Assembly (NCBI GenBank): GCA_949752735.1
Contig: OX457053.1
Location: 6,545,135 to 6,609,134 of the forward strand
Reading direction: 5' to 3'
Source of the DNA: Lumbricus terrestris
Lineage: Eukaryota > Annelida > Clitellata > Crassiclitellata > Lumbricidae
DNA: 64,000 bases
Both the position numbers and the translations under genes were made by a program. This document shows, piece after piece, positions 31,853 through 44,027 of the stretch. Position 1 is the first letter of the stretch, and the number at the start of each line of letters is the position of its first letter. Below the pieces are notes generated by a model, which was not told the origin of the DNA, ran no database searches, and saw nothing but the letters and a program-made list of their open reading frames with translations.

Positions 31853-34800
31853 ATGTCAATCACAGACTGGCAACAGTGGTTGGATATGGGACGTTCATTC
31901 TCATTGGAAGGTGAAGAGCTGAAGGCTTTTGTCAGAGACAGACAGAACGAATTCAGACAACAGAGGGCGGATGAACGAGAAGAGAAAAAGGAAAGTGAGC
32001 TACGTGCAGCTGCAGAAGCTAAGGCTAACAGAGAAAATGAATTGGAGCTAGCGCGAGAGGCGACTAGATTAGCTGAAGCTAAGGCTAAAAGAGAGGCAGA
32101 ATCAGCAGTTAGAGAAAAAGAAATAGAAATAGCGAGGATGAACGAGGCAAGGCTTACGCGAGAAGCAAATGACGTTAGGCTTGAAAGAGAAACAACCGAA
32201 GCCAGGCTTATACGAGAAGCCGATGAAGTGAGACAGGCAAGGGACAGAGAATTAGAGAATAAGAGGCTTGAGGTTCAAGTGAGAATGAGAGAGATAGAAT
32301 CGGGAGATAGACGAAACAGGGATGATGGAGATTCCTACATGACGATGGATGACAACCACCAAGGAAACCAAAGTCATAAGGGAATGAAGAACATTAAGTT
32401 CCCAATATTTAACGAGGCAAAGGACTGTCTCGATGCGTATCTTCTTAGATTTGAGCGGACGTGTACGACATACGAGATACCAAGAGATGTATGGTCGCTG
32501 ATGCTAGCGCGACATCTAGAGTCGAAAGCATTAGAAGTGTACCAGCGTTTGTCGGCTGAAGAAACACAAGACTACGATTGTTTAAAGAAGCATCTCTTGA
32601 AAAGATTCCAATTGACAGAAGGAGGGTATCGTAACAAGTTTAAGACTAGCAAGATGGAACAAGGAGAAACTCCTTCAAATTTCATTTACAGATTGCAACG
32701 ATATTTGCAGCAATGGTTGCTACAAGCTGGATTTGAGCAGACCTACGAAGGAATCGAGGATCTACTGCTAAAAGATCAATTTTTCCTCACTTGCAGTAAC
32801 GAGTTGAGGATGTTCATTAAAGAGAAAGGAAAAATGAGCTTAAAAGACACATTGACGTGTGCAGAATCTTACATCGAAGCTCATGGATACAGATATGCAG
32901 AGAATTCTGTAAAACCTCAAGGGAGATTCAATAATGACAGAGGTAATGGAAAGCCATTTGAAGAGAAATCGAGAGAGAAATTCCAAGGAAACATGAACAG
33001 AGGAAGAGTCGAAACGCGACAGAACAAAGAGACAAATCACAGTGGAAATGTGAATAGAGGATTTAGTAGAGATAGAGAGCAGGCAGCGGAACACAAGATA
33101 ACTTGTTTTGCATGCGGTAAGGTAGGTCATAAAGCATATGATTGTGTGAACAAAACTAAAGGGTTTGTTAAACACACAGCTGCAGCCGTACAGATTTACG
33201 AGAATAGGGCGTACAGGGCTGTACAGACAAATGAAAATACGAAATCGAATGAAATTGACAGAACAGTAGAACGCCAGGATAGGAAAGGTAAAGAAGAAGT
33301 ACCGAAACATATGGCAGCAAGTACGGTAGTTACGGAACGGAAAGATGGTTGCATTGACATTGAAAGTATAGACGAATGTCAAGCGAAGGTCAATGGCGTA
33401 GACGCCAATTGTCTTTACGATTCTGGAGCGAGTACATGTATCGTGAGGAGATCGCTAATCAAGGATAGTGATTTGACTGGGAAGGAAACGCACTGCATCC
33501 TAGTTGATGGGAGCTTAAGGTGTTTTCCTACAGCCAATGTAAACATTGAGAGCGAGTATTTTACTGGTGAAGTTGAGGCAATGGTTATGGATGAACCAGT
33601 AAAGCCGATAATTATTGGACGCGTGAGAGGGTTGAAATATACCGTAACGAATGAGAACACGGATGAAAATGTGATTAATTGTGACAAAGGAGAGAAAGTG
33701 GATGGGACGATTATGAGTGAGAAACAAGAAAAAGTTGAGTATAAAGGAATACTCAAGGGAATTGTGAATGCTAATTCACGTTGGCAAGATGCCAAGAAGA
33801 CAGTAAGATTCGAGAGTGATGAGATGAGCACGGAGTATGATGATGTAATAGAGAAAGTTGTAAGTGATGACGTCATGAACAGTGACGCACATCAAACGAC
33901 AGCAGCGATAGAAACGAGAGCTGAGTCTAAGAAAGTGGTGAAATATAAACCACTCAAGGTCACCGAAATGCCCGACCTAAATATTACCACAAAAGAGATA
34001 AAGGAATTACAGAAAACAGATGAGACGTTGAAGAGTTGCTGGGATAAAGCATCTGAGTGGAATGGCGATGAGAAGAGTACAGAAAAGGTGATGTACGTAA
34101 AGAAAGATGGATTGTTGTACCGGAGATGGAAGGAAGTTTTAAAAGATGAAGCGAAGTGGCAGTTGATGGTTCCAAAACAGTTGAGAAACAAAGTTCTAGC
34201 TGTAGCACATAACTCGCTACTGTCAGCTCATCTAGGCATGAAGAAGACTCACGATAAAATTGTGAATGAATTTTATTGGCCAGGGATAAATCAAGAAGTT
34301 CGGCGATATATATTAAGTTGTGATGTATGCCAGAAAGCAGTGGATAAGAAAGTGAATTACAAGGCACCGATGGGACATCTTCCAGTGCTGGATGTGCCGT
34401 TTAAGCATGTATGTGTAGACATCATAGGAGCCATAGAGCCTATGTCTTTGAGAGGATATCGTTATGTATTAACGATTATCGACTTAAGCACCAGATATCC
34501 TGAAGCAATACCATTGAAAGGTATAAGTACCGAGGAAGTGGCGGAAGCCTTGTTTAACTTTTATTGTCGGATGGGCGTACCACAGAGGATTCATACAGAT
34601 AGAGGAAGCCAGTTTACGTCAGAACTAATGGCCGAAGTAAACAAGATGTTATTAATCAAGCATACGATGACAAGTCCATACCACGCGATGGGAAATGGTT
34701 GTGTAGAACGTCTGAATGGAACAATTAAGACGACACTGAGAAAATTGATAGGTGAACAAGTAAAAGAGTGGGACAGGTACTTGGCACCACTACTTTTCGC

Positions 34801-35219
34801 ATTACGAGATACTGTACACGAGAGCCACGGATACACACCTTTCGAATTAATCTTCGGAAGATCGTGTAGAGGTCCGATACAGATATTGAAGGAACTGTGG
34901 ACGAATGAAAAAGTGGAAGACGAGGTGAAGGATGTGTACACATATATGACAGATCTACGAGAACGTATAGAGGAAACGTGTAACATGGCGCAGAAAGCAA
35001 TTCACAAAGCCAATGCGAAGAACAAGAAATACTACGATAAAAAGGCACGATATAGAAAACTGGAGATAGGTGATAAAGTCCTATTGTTACTACCGAGTTG
35101 TAATAATAAGATGCTTGTTAAATGGCAAGGACCATTTGTTGTCAGAGGAAAAATCGGAGATTACGATTATAAAGTTGAGGTTGATGGTGGAAAACTGAAA
35201 ACATACCACATCAACATAC
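31853..35219 (+). CDS. Gag-protease-integrase part of the Gmr1-like polyprotein (interrupted)
   Basis: It starts at ATG 31853 after the 5' LTR and leader. Residues about 25-150 are a highly charged coiled coil with repeated 'REAxxVRxER' motifs. A gypsy-type Gag domain follows (about 175-360), then a CCHC knuckle 'CFACGKVGHKAYDC' (~418-431) and an aspartic protease motif 'LYDSGAS' (~520). The integrase follows with an H2C2 zinc-binding region (HNSLLSAHLG...CDVCQ, ~785-830) and a D,D35E core (~856, 915, 951). It ends with an SH3/GPF-like tail ('MLVKWQGPFVV'). The frame runs without a stop up to the left target duplication of the nested element. The first codon after it is completed by bases 42331-42332, and the frame resumes in the segment at 42331. 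Confidence 0.9.
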
Positions 35220-36276
35220 TGTAGCGGACTGTATTCTTGCCCCCACCGTAATTGTAGGATCTACTTGGGGCGACAACGCTAGCTGTGGGATGAATGACAC
35301 TTCCTTTCCTTGCATGCTGACATCAGATGATTTCCTAGTCGGGAGCTCTCCATACTCGTGCATAGGCTCCAGGCCAACCCTGGTATTCGAACCCACAACT
35401 CTACCATGTGCCCCATAACTCAACTCTTCTGACCAGGTACCAAGATGAGGGAAGGCAGGACTATCCGCGGTTATTGGGCAAATAGCAACCCCCCACTTAT
35501 CAAGCAGGGAGCCAGGGTTCTTTGCATTCACCACCACAGACTTTGAACTATCTCTCTCAAGGGTTGAGTCATGAGACAGCATGTCAGAAGTTATGTTTCT
35601 GTCAGTCAAGTCTAACAAGGCAGCTGCTACTTCTTCTTCTATGGCGCCATATAAATGTTCAGGGCGGTCGCCCTCTTCTACAGCACCTGCTGCTTCAGCT
35701 GCCAGTGAACGCTCACACATTTCTAATGAGTCTTTATTACAATTCTTAATTAGTACAAAAGAGTTGTGCGTGCAACGCCTTCCTACACTTTACAGTGGCA
35801 GATCTAACTTACAAGTTATACTACAAATGCCAACAATGAACTGTATCAAATAAATCTAAGCGCTACATAAATTCTCTATATAGTCACAGGCCTTTGTTAC
35901 TGGTCAACGGAATTCGCGGGCTGCCGCACAGAATCAGAATGCACTTAAATTACAATTTCCTTGGCCTTACTACACCAAGACGAACCTCCGAATCGTCCCT
36001 AACGATTCCTTACTACCTCACGCTTAGCAACAGGCTAAAGTGGCAACAGGTTCAACATTTATAACATGTAATTTAATTATAATTCTATTCTTTTGCAATC
36101 CCGTTGAGATCCGTCAATATGGCCTCCTTCAACTCTTCTGCGTCCACTGATAATATATCGGAGATTCACCACCAAGGGACGCACAGTCGCGCCACTCAGC
36201 GGCGGGAGCTATTTTATAAAGGGGCGATAATTACTTACTTATTATACAATAATCTGTAGAGATCAACATCTCTACA
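35220..36276 (-). repeat. 3' LTR of the nested Gag-only element (left copy)
   Basis: 1057 bp, TGT...ACA on the plus strand, the same as 41270-42326 by direct comparison. In element orientation this is the downstream LTR. It contains the same partial gag frame as the other LTR (ATG at 35720), which here runs off into the flanking element after the LTR end. Confidence 0.9.
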
Positions 36277-38863
36277 ATATCCACCGACCAGACAAATTTC
36301 TTCCACAGGGAGAAATTCCGAATTCCTCCTGGAATTAAGCTAAATCCTACTCAGAGAGGGTTCGGCCTCTATACAAGACGAGGTCACGAACATACATTAA
36401 TCTAACTACTCTTATGAGAGTTCACAAAGTTACTAACAGTTCTCAAATGTCCATGCTAAAACAACAGCATTTCAGTTCCATAAAACAGTTCAAATACACA
36501 AATTGCAACTTAATTATGTCCAAGAGTTATCATGGAACTAATTTATCAACAACTAAATGTTCTGTTTAACTACACATACAAATACAGTATGCCAAACACA
36601 GTGCATCACTAAGCTATTTACTTCTATTTACTTTCATTTCTACACAGCACAGCACGCTATTTTTAGATCATCAACACAAGTCTGGTCAGTTGTAAACATG
36701 ACCTACTTTAAGGAAACACAGCACCATTAACACAACAGGGCTTTCCTAAGACCAAAAATAGAACCTGACATGACGTCACAATGCTTCCATAAATAGAACT
36801 CACAGAAAGGATTTCCTTTCACATTGACACAAGCACTTTGATACACAGAGGCACTACAATCTTATCAACTGAAACATTTTTCTGCAGCAGATATTAAATG
36901 CAAATCTAATTAGTTAGCACAACTGCTCAACTGTTACACAGAGCTAGATTCATTCAACAGTCATATGAATTCAATGCAGCACTCAACATGCACAGCTTTT
37001 CAACTACAGGCTTTTAAACACCATCATCACCAGCCATTGACATAGAAATAATTCTTCAGCAAATGCAAATCACAAACTTTTGGCAATCAGAATATTAATA
37101 CAGGTCAACCACATTACACCAAGACAGAGGTCACTACAGAGGACGGCTTTACTCCAAGATCCTCAACTGGCCAACGACATCCAACCTCAACGGAAGGAGT
37201 ACCCAGGCAAACCAGTAACTAAGACTGGACTGATTACTGCTCATTATATACCAGGCCACAAACCTCACTATTGAATGCAATCCTTATGACCTGCAAAAAC
37301 ATCCGGCTACACATAGGTCTGTAACTTGACTTACCTAGGAACTACACTAACAATGTAAACAAGGCAGAGGTCACCACTTCATCACCGGCCATTGACATAG
37401 AAATAATTCTTCAGCAAGATCCAAATCACAGATTTTGGTAATCAGAATATCAGTACAGGTCAACCACATTACACCAAGACAGAGGTCACTACAGAGGACG
37501 GCTTTACTCCAAGATCCTCAACCAGGCCACAAACCTCACTATTGCATGCAATCCTTATGACCTGCAAAGACATCCGCCCACACATAGATCTGTAACTTGA
37601 CTTGCCTAGGAACTACACTAACAATGTAAACAAGGCAGAGGTCACCTACACAAGGGACTTAGGACGGCTTTACTCCAAAATCCTAACTGGCCTACAACAT
37701 CACAACCTTAAACAGGGAGGAGTTTACCAGAGCTAACCAATAACAGGGACTGGACTGATTACAGCTCTATATTACACCAAGGCCACCAGTCTCACCATTG
37801 TGTGCGATCCCCATGACCTGCCAAAACATCAGTCCACCTCACCAGCACATCACACTAACATCACATCACCTCACATCACATCACTATCCTTGCATCAAAT
37901 TCTCAATAGCTAAAATCTAGCATAATTTCAGATTATAGCAGTTTCAATCAGATTATGCAAATCAACTCTTCCATACTACAGAGAAACACAACATTTTGCC
38001 TTTCTTTTGGCCATCCAATAAACAACATGAGCAACAACAAGTACACAATTCTTATCTATAATCATGATCTAACTCAGATCAAAATGCAGTAACTGAAAAT
38101 CATCATCCAAAGGAACAAAAATCTAGGCTTCCCGCCACAGCCTAATACGTCGCCATTACGCGACTTTACATTACATTACTTCATGAGACCAATGAACTTA
38201 CATTACGCATAGCTAAACATCAACAGCAATCTTGAATGTATGCGGTGCTCAACAGGCATTCAGTTATCATCCAGCAAGCCATTGCTACAGCAGTAACTTT
38301 TCAGTAAGATCAACTCATAGACATTGGCAACTAACCATCATCACAGGCATAACACATTACATCAAGGCTGAAGCTACCTACACAAGGAATTATCGCTTAG
38401 TGAAGCGTACCTAATGCATAACTAGGACGGATTTACTCCAAGACCTAACCCATGACCTCTACATCACATTTCCACAGAGGAAAAAGTACACCCGAGCAAA
38501 CCAATAGCTAGGACTGGACTGATTACAGCTCGTAACTAAGTAACGGGTCACCCGCTTCACCTTCACACGTAATCCTTAATGCCTGCAAAAACATCAGTTT
38601 AACCACAAGTCTACAACTTACTTGCTTATTTTCAAATTACTCAGGGCAATGCACACATCAGACTTACTAGTCAATTACCAAAATACAAGCTACACGATTC
38701 TCAATTGGACTGCAATCAAGGTTATACACATCACACCTTAAAACAACATGCAAAAACAACATTTTGCCTTTCTTTCTGTGGCAATAGTTACAGTAATACA
38801 ATAAAACAGACAAGCAAAAATTCTTAAATACCCCCAATGATCTAACCTAGATCAAAGTTAAAA
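36277..38863 (-). other. Non-coding internal region of the nested element, with internal duplications
   Basis: No reading frame of note. Segments of about 270-360 bp are repeated imperfectly (37022-37377, 37378-37646, then weaker copies near 37650-37850 and 38370-38640). They are recognised by 'gaggacggctttactccaag', 'cctcactattg' and 'ttatgacctgcaaa'. The block at 37985-38170 is a diverged copy of 38755-38945, which holds the 3' end of the gag-protease frame. No polypurine tract typical of gypsy elements is obvious next to 36277. Confidence 0.75.
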
Positions 38864-41770
38864 CTAAACATTGTATTCATCCGAAGGAACTAAAACCTTA
38901 GGCTTCTTGCCACAGCCTAAACCTGTCGCCATTATGCGACTGTTCCGGTTCAAACTGGTCAGGTTTGAGCAAGGGTCAGACCTCCAGGGACTCCGGACCG
39001 AGTTCAAATCCCTTGAACACAAATTAGTCCTACAAAACACATCTACAACCGTAGGATCTACAACCAATGAACAACCACCAGAAGATGGGTCGGGTTCTGG
39101 ACTCGAGGGCATGACCAGAGGCAGGAGGGGTTTCTCGTTCCGCTGAGGATGAGACACAACCTGGGTGGGGAAGGTGTCGTGACTCTGTGTTGACGAACTG
39201 GACTGGACCACTCCTCGTTGTAACGGTTCGCCAACCATTACAACCGTTTCCTGTTGTCTCTCCGAAATCGTGCCAGGTCGCTCAACAGTTTCTTGCACGA
39301 GGGACTGGTCGGACATGGTGGGAACCAGTGGGTCACGTTCCACCACAATTCTCTTGCACATACTAGTTCCAGGTCGACTGATGACCGGGAAGCAGCGATT
39401 CTGGATCTTGATCCGACGATTGATAAAATCCCATTGCGCACCTTGCTTCTCCATCCATTCCAACCCGAGAATCATCTCTGATATTTGGTCGGTGACCAAA
39501 CACGACACTGGAAATCGGTAGTCCTCGATTTGACATCGGACTGTCACTTCGCCCCGGACTCGAATGTCTGACCCCTCTGCGGCTCGTAATCTTTGCGCAG
39601 ACCCAACGACATCAGTGGAACGAACGAGCGAAGAAGGAACCAAGTTCATCTCACTTCCGGTGTCGAGTAAAGCGAGAATCGGCTTACCATTCACTTTCAA
39701 CGGTAAGTAAGCAAAGGTACTGCCACTGACATAGCGTACATTTGCAGCTTCCGTTTCAGTTCTTGTTTCAGTTCTTGCTACAGCCTCCGCATCTTCCGGT
39801 AACTCACGTAGGAAGGGGCAAGAACGCCGGTAATGTCCAAGTCCACGACAGTGGAAGCAGCGGTTGGAGTTTCTCGGAGAGTCAAATGTTCGACGACGCC
39901 CATTGTCTCTCTGGAATGTCGGGGCACCAGTCTGCACATTCCACCTCGGTCCAGGTGGTCGGTAGGTTGTACTCAGAGTCTGCTCCAGCTGATCCAACCG
40001 ACGACCCTGTGGCTCCAGTTCTTCATGGATGATTTGTCTGATGGTCTCGACCGATATTCCTGCATCTTTAACTGTCTTGACCCGACTGTACCGAAGTTCA
40101 GAGTTTTTACTGGACTGTTCAGCTGCACCACGATAGCCGTCCAACCGCAGGGCCAGTTTAACTGCATTGTCCAATGAGGATGGCTCGTGCTCGCGAACTT
40201 TCAGAGCAAGGTCCTGGTCCTTCATTGCATCCAGGAAGGCACGGATCGCAATAGTTTCGCCGAATCCGGAAGTGTTACCCGGATACGCCAGCGTCATGAG
40301 ACGACGGACATCTTGTGCGAGGCTGCTGAGATCCTCATCCGCCTTCTGCTTGCGGGTTCCCAGCTGAGTCTGGAAGAGCGCTGCCTGATCAGCACTGCCG
40401 TAACGAGATCGAAGCTTCTGGACCAGGTCTGACCACGTCACCACATCTTCCGATCCAAAATCCCAGAGAACCTGATCAGCGGGAGTTGTCAGCCCGCACG
40501 TAAGTTGGTCCAGTCTCTCCTGGTCCGACCAGTTATTGTGTCTGGAGCAGACTTCGAATCGACGCAGAAAGGCTTCCAGTTCAGTCTTCCCATTAAATTG
40601 TCCGAGTTTGATGAACTGCTTGTGCTTATCTGCCGAAGTGTTCGTACGTGTTGCCGGACTGGATTGTTCATTCACAGCGCTGGTTACACAAGTTACCGCA
40701 ACGTTCAGCGGTTCGACCTTGACCTCGTTGACCGGAGGAGTTGGCAGCCTGCACCTTGTCTTCTGGTCCGACGTTCTGGGTGCGTTGTACTCTGACTCGC
40801 TGTTGACCGTAGCACTGACTCGAGGCAAGGGAGTCGGTGATTGAGCCAATGGAACGGCACGACGGATTCCAGGCGCTGACGCAGAACGCTCGGGACGACG
40901 AGAGGTTGTGTCTCGGCGGGTCAGCGGAACTGAGCGAGGGGGATCTGCCTCCGGTCTAGAACGAGAGAGAGTAGACAACGATTGACGAGGAGTATGACAT
41001 GGCTCGTCAGTCGCTGCTGCTGTCTTCTCCATATCTACAACTAGACAATCTAAATTAGCTTTCGGCCAATTTACTCTAGATTCAAATGCAGCCATTTTGT
41101 TTTCCTTTACAGACTGTTCTTGAGACGACTTCGCTTCTGCATCATCATCTCCACCTATACACTCATAGGAAATATCACCTCTTTCATATCCAAAATCATC
41201 TTTATCCAAACATTTGTCACATCCATGCACAACCGGAAGTAATTTACCACCTGCACTTCTGGAACCAATTGTAGCGGACTGTATTCTTGCCCCCACCGTA
41301 ATTGTAGGATCTACTTGGGGCGACAACGCTAGCTGTGGGATGAATGACACTTCCTTTCCTTGCATGCTGACATCAGATGATTTCCTAGTCGGGAGCTCTC
41401 CATACTCGTGCATAGGCTCCAGGCCAACCCTGGTATTCGAACCCACAACTCTACCATGTGCCCCATAACTCAACTCTTCTGACCAGGTACCAAGATGAGG
41501 GAAGGCAGGACTATCCGCGGTTATTGGGCAAATAGCAACCCCCCACTTATCAAGCAGGGAGCCAGGGTTCTTTGCATTCACCACCACAGACTTTGAACTA
41601 TCTCTCTCAAGGGTTGAGTCATGAGACAGCATGTCAGAAGTTATGTTTCTGTCAGTCAAGTCTAACAAGGCAGCTGCTACTTCTTCTTCTATGGCGCCAT
41701 ATAAATGTTCAGGGCGGTCGCCCTCTTCTACAGCACCTGCTGCTTCAGCTGCCAGTGAACGCTCACACAT
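38864..41770 (-). CDS. Gag-protease protein of the nested element; start codon inside the LTR
   Basis: 968 residues. The ATG at 41770 is 557 bases into the 5' LTR (41270-42326), so about 167 N-terminal residues are LTR-encoded. The frame then crosses the primer-binding region and continues through an arginine/serine/proline-rich linker. It passes a gypsy-type Gag domain ('LGQFNGKTELEAFLRRFEV', ~395-560), a CCHC knuckle 'CFHCRGLGHYRRSC' (~650) and a retropepsin with 'ALLDTGSEMNLV' (~720) and an 'MILGLEWM' flap-side motif. It ends about 150 residues later with a low-complexity tail. No in-frame methionine after the LTR end precedes the conserved region without losing a long open stretch, so the LTR start is preferred. 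The exact start is unproven. Confidence 0.85.
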   Translation of the reverse strand: MCERSLAAEAAGAVEEGDRPEHLYGAIEEEVAAALLDLTDRNITSDMLSHDSTLERDSSKSVVVNAKNPGSLLDKWGVAICPITADSPAFPHLGTWSEELSYGAHGRVVGSNTRVGLEPMHEYGELPTRKSSDVSMQGKEVSFIPQLALSPQVDPTITVGARIQSATIGSRSAGGKLLPVVHGCDKCLDKDDFGYERGDISYECIGGDDDAEAKSSQEQSVKENKMAAFESRVNWPKANLDCLVVDMEKTAAATDEPCHTPRQSLSTLSRSRPEADPPRSVPLTRRDTTSRRPERSASAPGIRRAVPLAQSPTPLPRVSATVNSESEYNAPRTSDQKTRCRLPTPPVNEVKVEPLNVAVTCVTSAVNEQSSPATRTNTSADKHKQFIKLGQFNGKTELEAFLRRFEVCSRHNNWSDQERLDQLTCGLTTPADQVLWDFGSEDVVTWSDLVQKLRSRYGSADQAALFQTQLGTRKQKADEDLSSLAQDVRRLMTLAYPGNTSGFGETIAIRAFLDAMKDQDLALKVREHEPSSLDNAVKLALRLDGYRGAAEQSSKNSELRYSRVKTVKDAGISVETIRQIIHEELEPQGRRLDQLEQTLSTTYRPPGPRWNVQTGAPTFQRDNGRRRTFDSPRNSNRCFHCRGLGHYRRSCPFLRELPEDAEAVARTETRTETEAANVRYVSGSTFAYLPLKVNGKPILALLDTGSEMNLVPSSLVRSTDVVGSAQRLRAAEGSDIRVRGEVTVRCQIEDYRFPVSCLVTDQISEMILGLEWMEKQGAQWDFINRRIKIQNRCFPVISRPGTSMCKRIVVERDPLVPTMSDQSLVQETVERPGTISERQQETVVMVGEPLQRGVVQSSSSTQSHDTFPTQVVSHPQRNEKPLLPLVMPSSPEPDPSSGGCSLVVDPTVVDVFCRTNLCSRDLNSVRSPWRSDPCSNLTSLNRNSRIMATGLGCGKKPKVLVPSDEYNV

Positions 41771-42326
41771 TTCTAATGAGTCTTTATTACAATTCTTAAT
41801 TAGTACAAAAGAGTTGTGCGTGCAACGCCTTCCTACACTTTACAGTGGCAGATCTAACTTACAAGTTATACTACAAATGCCAACAATGAACTGTATCAAA
41901 TAAATCTAAGCGCTACATAAATTCTCTATATAGTCACAGGCCTTTGTTACTGGTCAACGGAATTCGCGGGCTGCCGCACAGAATCAGAATGCACTTAAAT
42001 TACAATTTCCTTGGCCTTACTACACCAAGACGAACCTCCGAATCGTCCCTAACGATTCCTTACTACCTCACGCTTAGCAACAGGCTAAAGTGGCAACAGG
42101 TTCAACATTTATAACATGTAATTTAATTATAATTCTATTCTTTTGCAATCCCGTTGAGATCCGTCAATATGGCCTCCTTCAACTCTTCTGCGTCCACTGA
42201 TAATATATCGGAGATTCACCACCAAGGGACGCACAGTCGCGCCACTCAGCGGCGGGAGCTATTTTATAAAGGGGCGATAATTACTTACTTATTATACAAT
42301 AATCTGTAGAGATCAACATCTCTACA
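41270..42326 (-). repeat. 5' LTR of the nested Gag-only element (right copy)
   Basis: 1057 bp and apparently identical to 35220-36276. In element orientation it contains a TATA box (42268-42261), an AATAAA near 41785 and the gag start codon at 41770. Confidence 0.9.
42261..42268 (-). promoter_or_regulatory. TATA box in the nested element's LTR
   Basis: On the minus strand 'cctttataaaatagctcc' lies about 60 bases from the LTR start, the usual place for the U3 promoter. The same site occurs in the other LTR at 36211-36218. Confidence 0.6.
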
Positions 42327-42330
42327 ATAC

Positions 42331-43880
42331 TAAAGAAATATTACGAGAGGGATGAAGAAGAGTTGTCAGGTTCTGAGACAATAGCATATGTGTCAGCTAT
42401 TGTACACGATGGTAGAGAAGGTGAAGACGAAGAGGAGGAGATATTAAACCTGTATGTCAGTAAGCAAACTGAGACGTACAAGGATGTTGATATTAATCCA
42501 CAATTAGAAGATGAACAGAGAGGTGAATTAGAAAAATTACTGAGAGAATATCAAGACATATTTACAGATAAACCAGGAAGAACTGACATGGTGAAACACG
42601 AGATTCATCTTACGAGTGATGAACCTGTTAGGATGAAAGCGTATCCAACACCGTATCATCTACAGTCTGAAATTGATAAGGAAATTGAGATAATGTTAGA
42701 GAACGGGATAATAGAAAGATCAGAAGCAGCATACGCAGCACCGCTTGTTGTTGTTAAGAAGGCAGATGGAAGCAATAGACTTTGCTGCAACTATAAACAA
42801 TTGAACAAAGTGACAGTTTTTGATCCAGAGCCGATGATGTCAAACGAGGATATCTTCAATAAACTGAGTGGCAGCAAAATATATAGCAAGTTTGATTTTT
42901 GCAAAGGATATTGGCAAATTCCAATGAGCGAAGAATCAAAAGATTATACGACTTTCATTTGTGCAAGTGGATTGTATAAATTTAATGTACTACCACTTGG
43001 ATTGGTAAATAGTGCTTCAAGCTATAACAGACTGATAAGGAAGATTTTGCATGGAACTGAGAATCTGGAGAGTTATGTTGACGACATACTAGCTCATACG
43101 GAAGGATGGACTAAACATATGAAAATTTTACGAGAATTTTTTCAAAGAGTGAGAGATGCTCACCTGACTTTGAAACCAAAGAAATGTTCGTTAGGCTATG
43201 GACGCATAGATTTCTTGGGTCATACATTAAACAACGACGACATTAGTCCTAAAGGAGAATCGATAGATAAGATTGTGGAGATGCCACAACCGAAAACGAA
43301 GAAACAAATAAGAAGCTTTTTGGGAGCGATAAATTACTACAGAAAATTTATTCCTCATTGTGCTGAACTGATGGCACCATTAAGTGACTTGACAAAGAAG
43401 TCAGCAGCTAATAATGTTGATTGGAACGAAGAATTAGAAGAGAGTTTTAGCAAGCTGAAAGCAGCACTTGCTAAGACACCAATATTAAAGTTACCAAACT
43501 TGGAAAAGGAATTCGTGATTCAAACGGATGCATCAGGAAGAGGAATAGGTTGTGTCCTGATACAGCAGTATGAAGGGATAAACCACCCGATTGCATATGC
43601 GAGTAGGAAACTATTGGAAAGAGAGATGAGATATTCAGTTGAGGAGAGAGAATGTCTAGCGATAATGTGGGGAATTAGTCGGTTTGACAGGTACTTGTGT
43701 GGAAAGCAGTTTGTGATTGAGACAGACCACTGCGGACTACAGTACATGAAAGAAGGGAGAATGAGAAATGCGAGAGTCATGAGGTGGAGTCTAGCACTTC
43801 AAAATTATTGCTTTACGATACGATATATCAAGGGAAGCAATAATGTTATGTCTGATTATTTGAGTAGAGGAATTACATAG
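42331..43880 (+). CDS. Reverse transcriptase-RNase H part of the Gmr1-like polyprotein
   Basis: The frame continues from 35219 without shift when the nested element and one ATAC are ignored; stop TAG at 43878-43880. RT motifs: 'YAAPLVVVKKADGSNRLCCN', 'KFDFCKGYWQI', 'LPLGLVNSASSY' and the catalytic 'YVDDILAHT'. A connection and RNase H domain follow ('FVIQTDASGRGIGCVL', 'SRKLLEREMRYSVEERECLA', 'ETDHCGLQY'). The RT is gypsy-type although it follows the integrase. Because of the insertion it can no longer be made as one protein with Gag. Confidence 0.9.
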
Positions 43881-44027
43881 TACTTAAATATATCAGTAAT
43901 GTATTATAATAATGTAGATAAGAAGTTCAGTAATGTTGTATTGTTGTGTAAGATAGAATAAGGAAGTTGATAGAAATTTAGTTGATAGATAATTAGGTGA
44001 GATTGTAAAGCCTGATTACAGACTTTT

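Larger units (their letters stand above)
35220..42326 (-). mobile_element. Nested LTR retrotransposon encoding only Gag and protease
   Basis: Antisense insertion into the integrase-RT junction of the Gmr1-like element. The LTRs 35220-36276 and 41270-42326 are each 1057 bp and appear identical. The flanks ATAC (35216-35219 and 42327-42330) are a 4-bp target duplication. A single 968-residue frame covers Gag and a retropepsin. No RT, RNase H or integrase is found, and the 2.6 kb downstream of the frame is non-coding. It must therefore have been mobilised in trans by an autonomous relative. Confidence 0.9.

Noticed and set aside
32840..35048. Long antisense open frames opposite the retrotransposon polyprotein
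   Set aside because: They are shadows of the real frame: no initiation context, no domains, and they occur only where the sense frame is open.
35522..35853. Plus-strand frames of 75-90 codons, repeated at 41572-41903
   Set aside because: They lie in the identical LTRs of the nested element, antisense to its gag frame; duplication of the LTR explains the pair.
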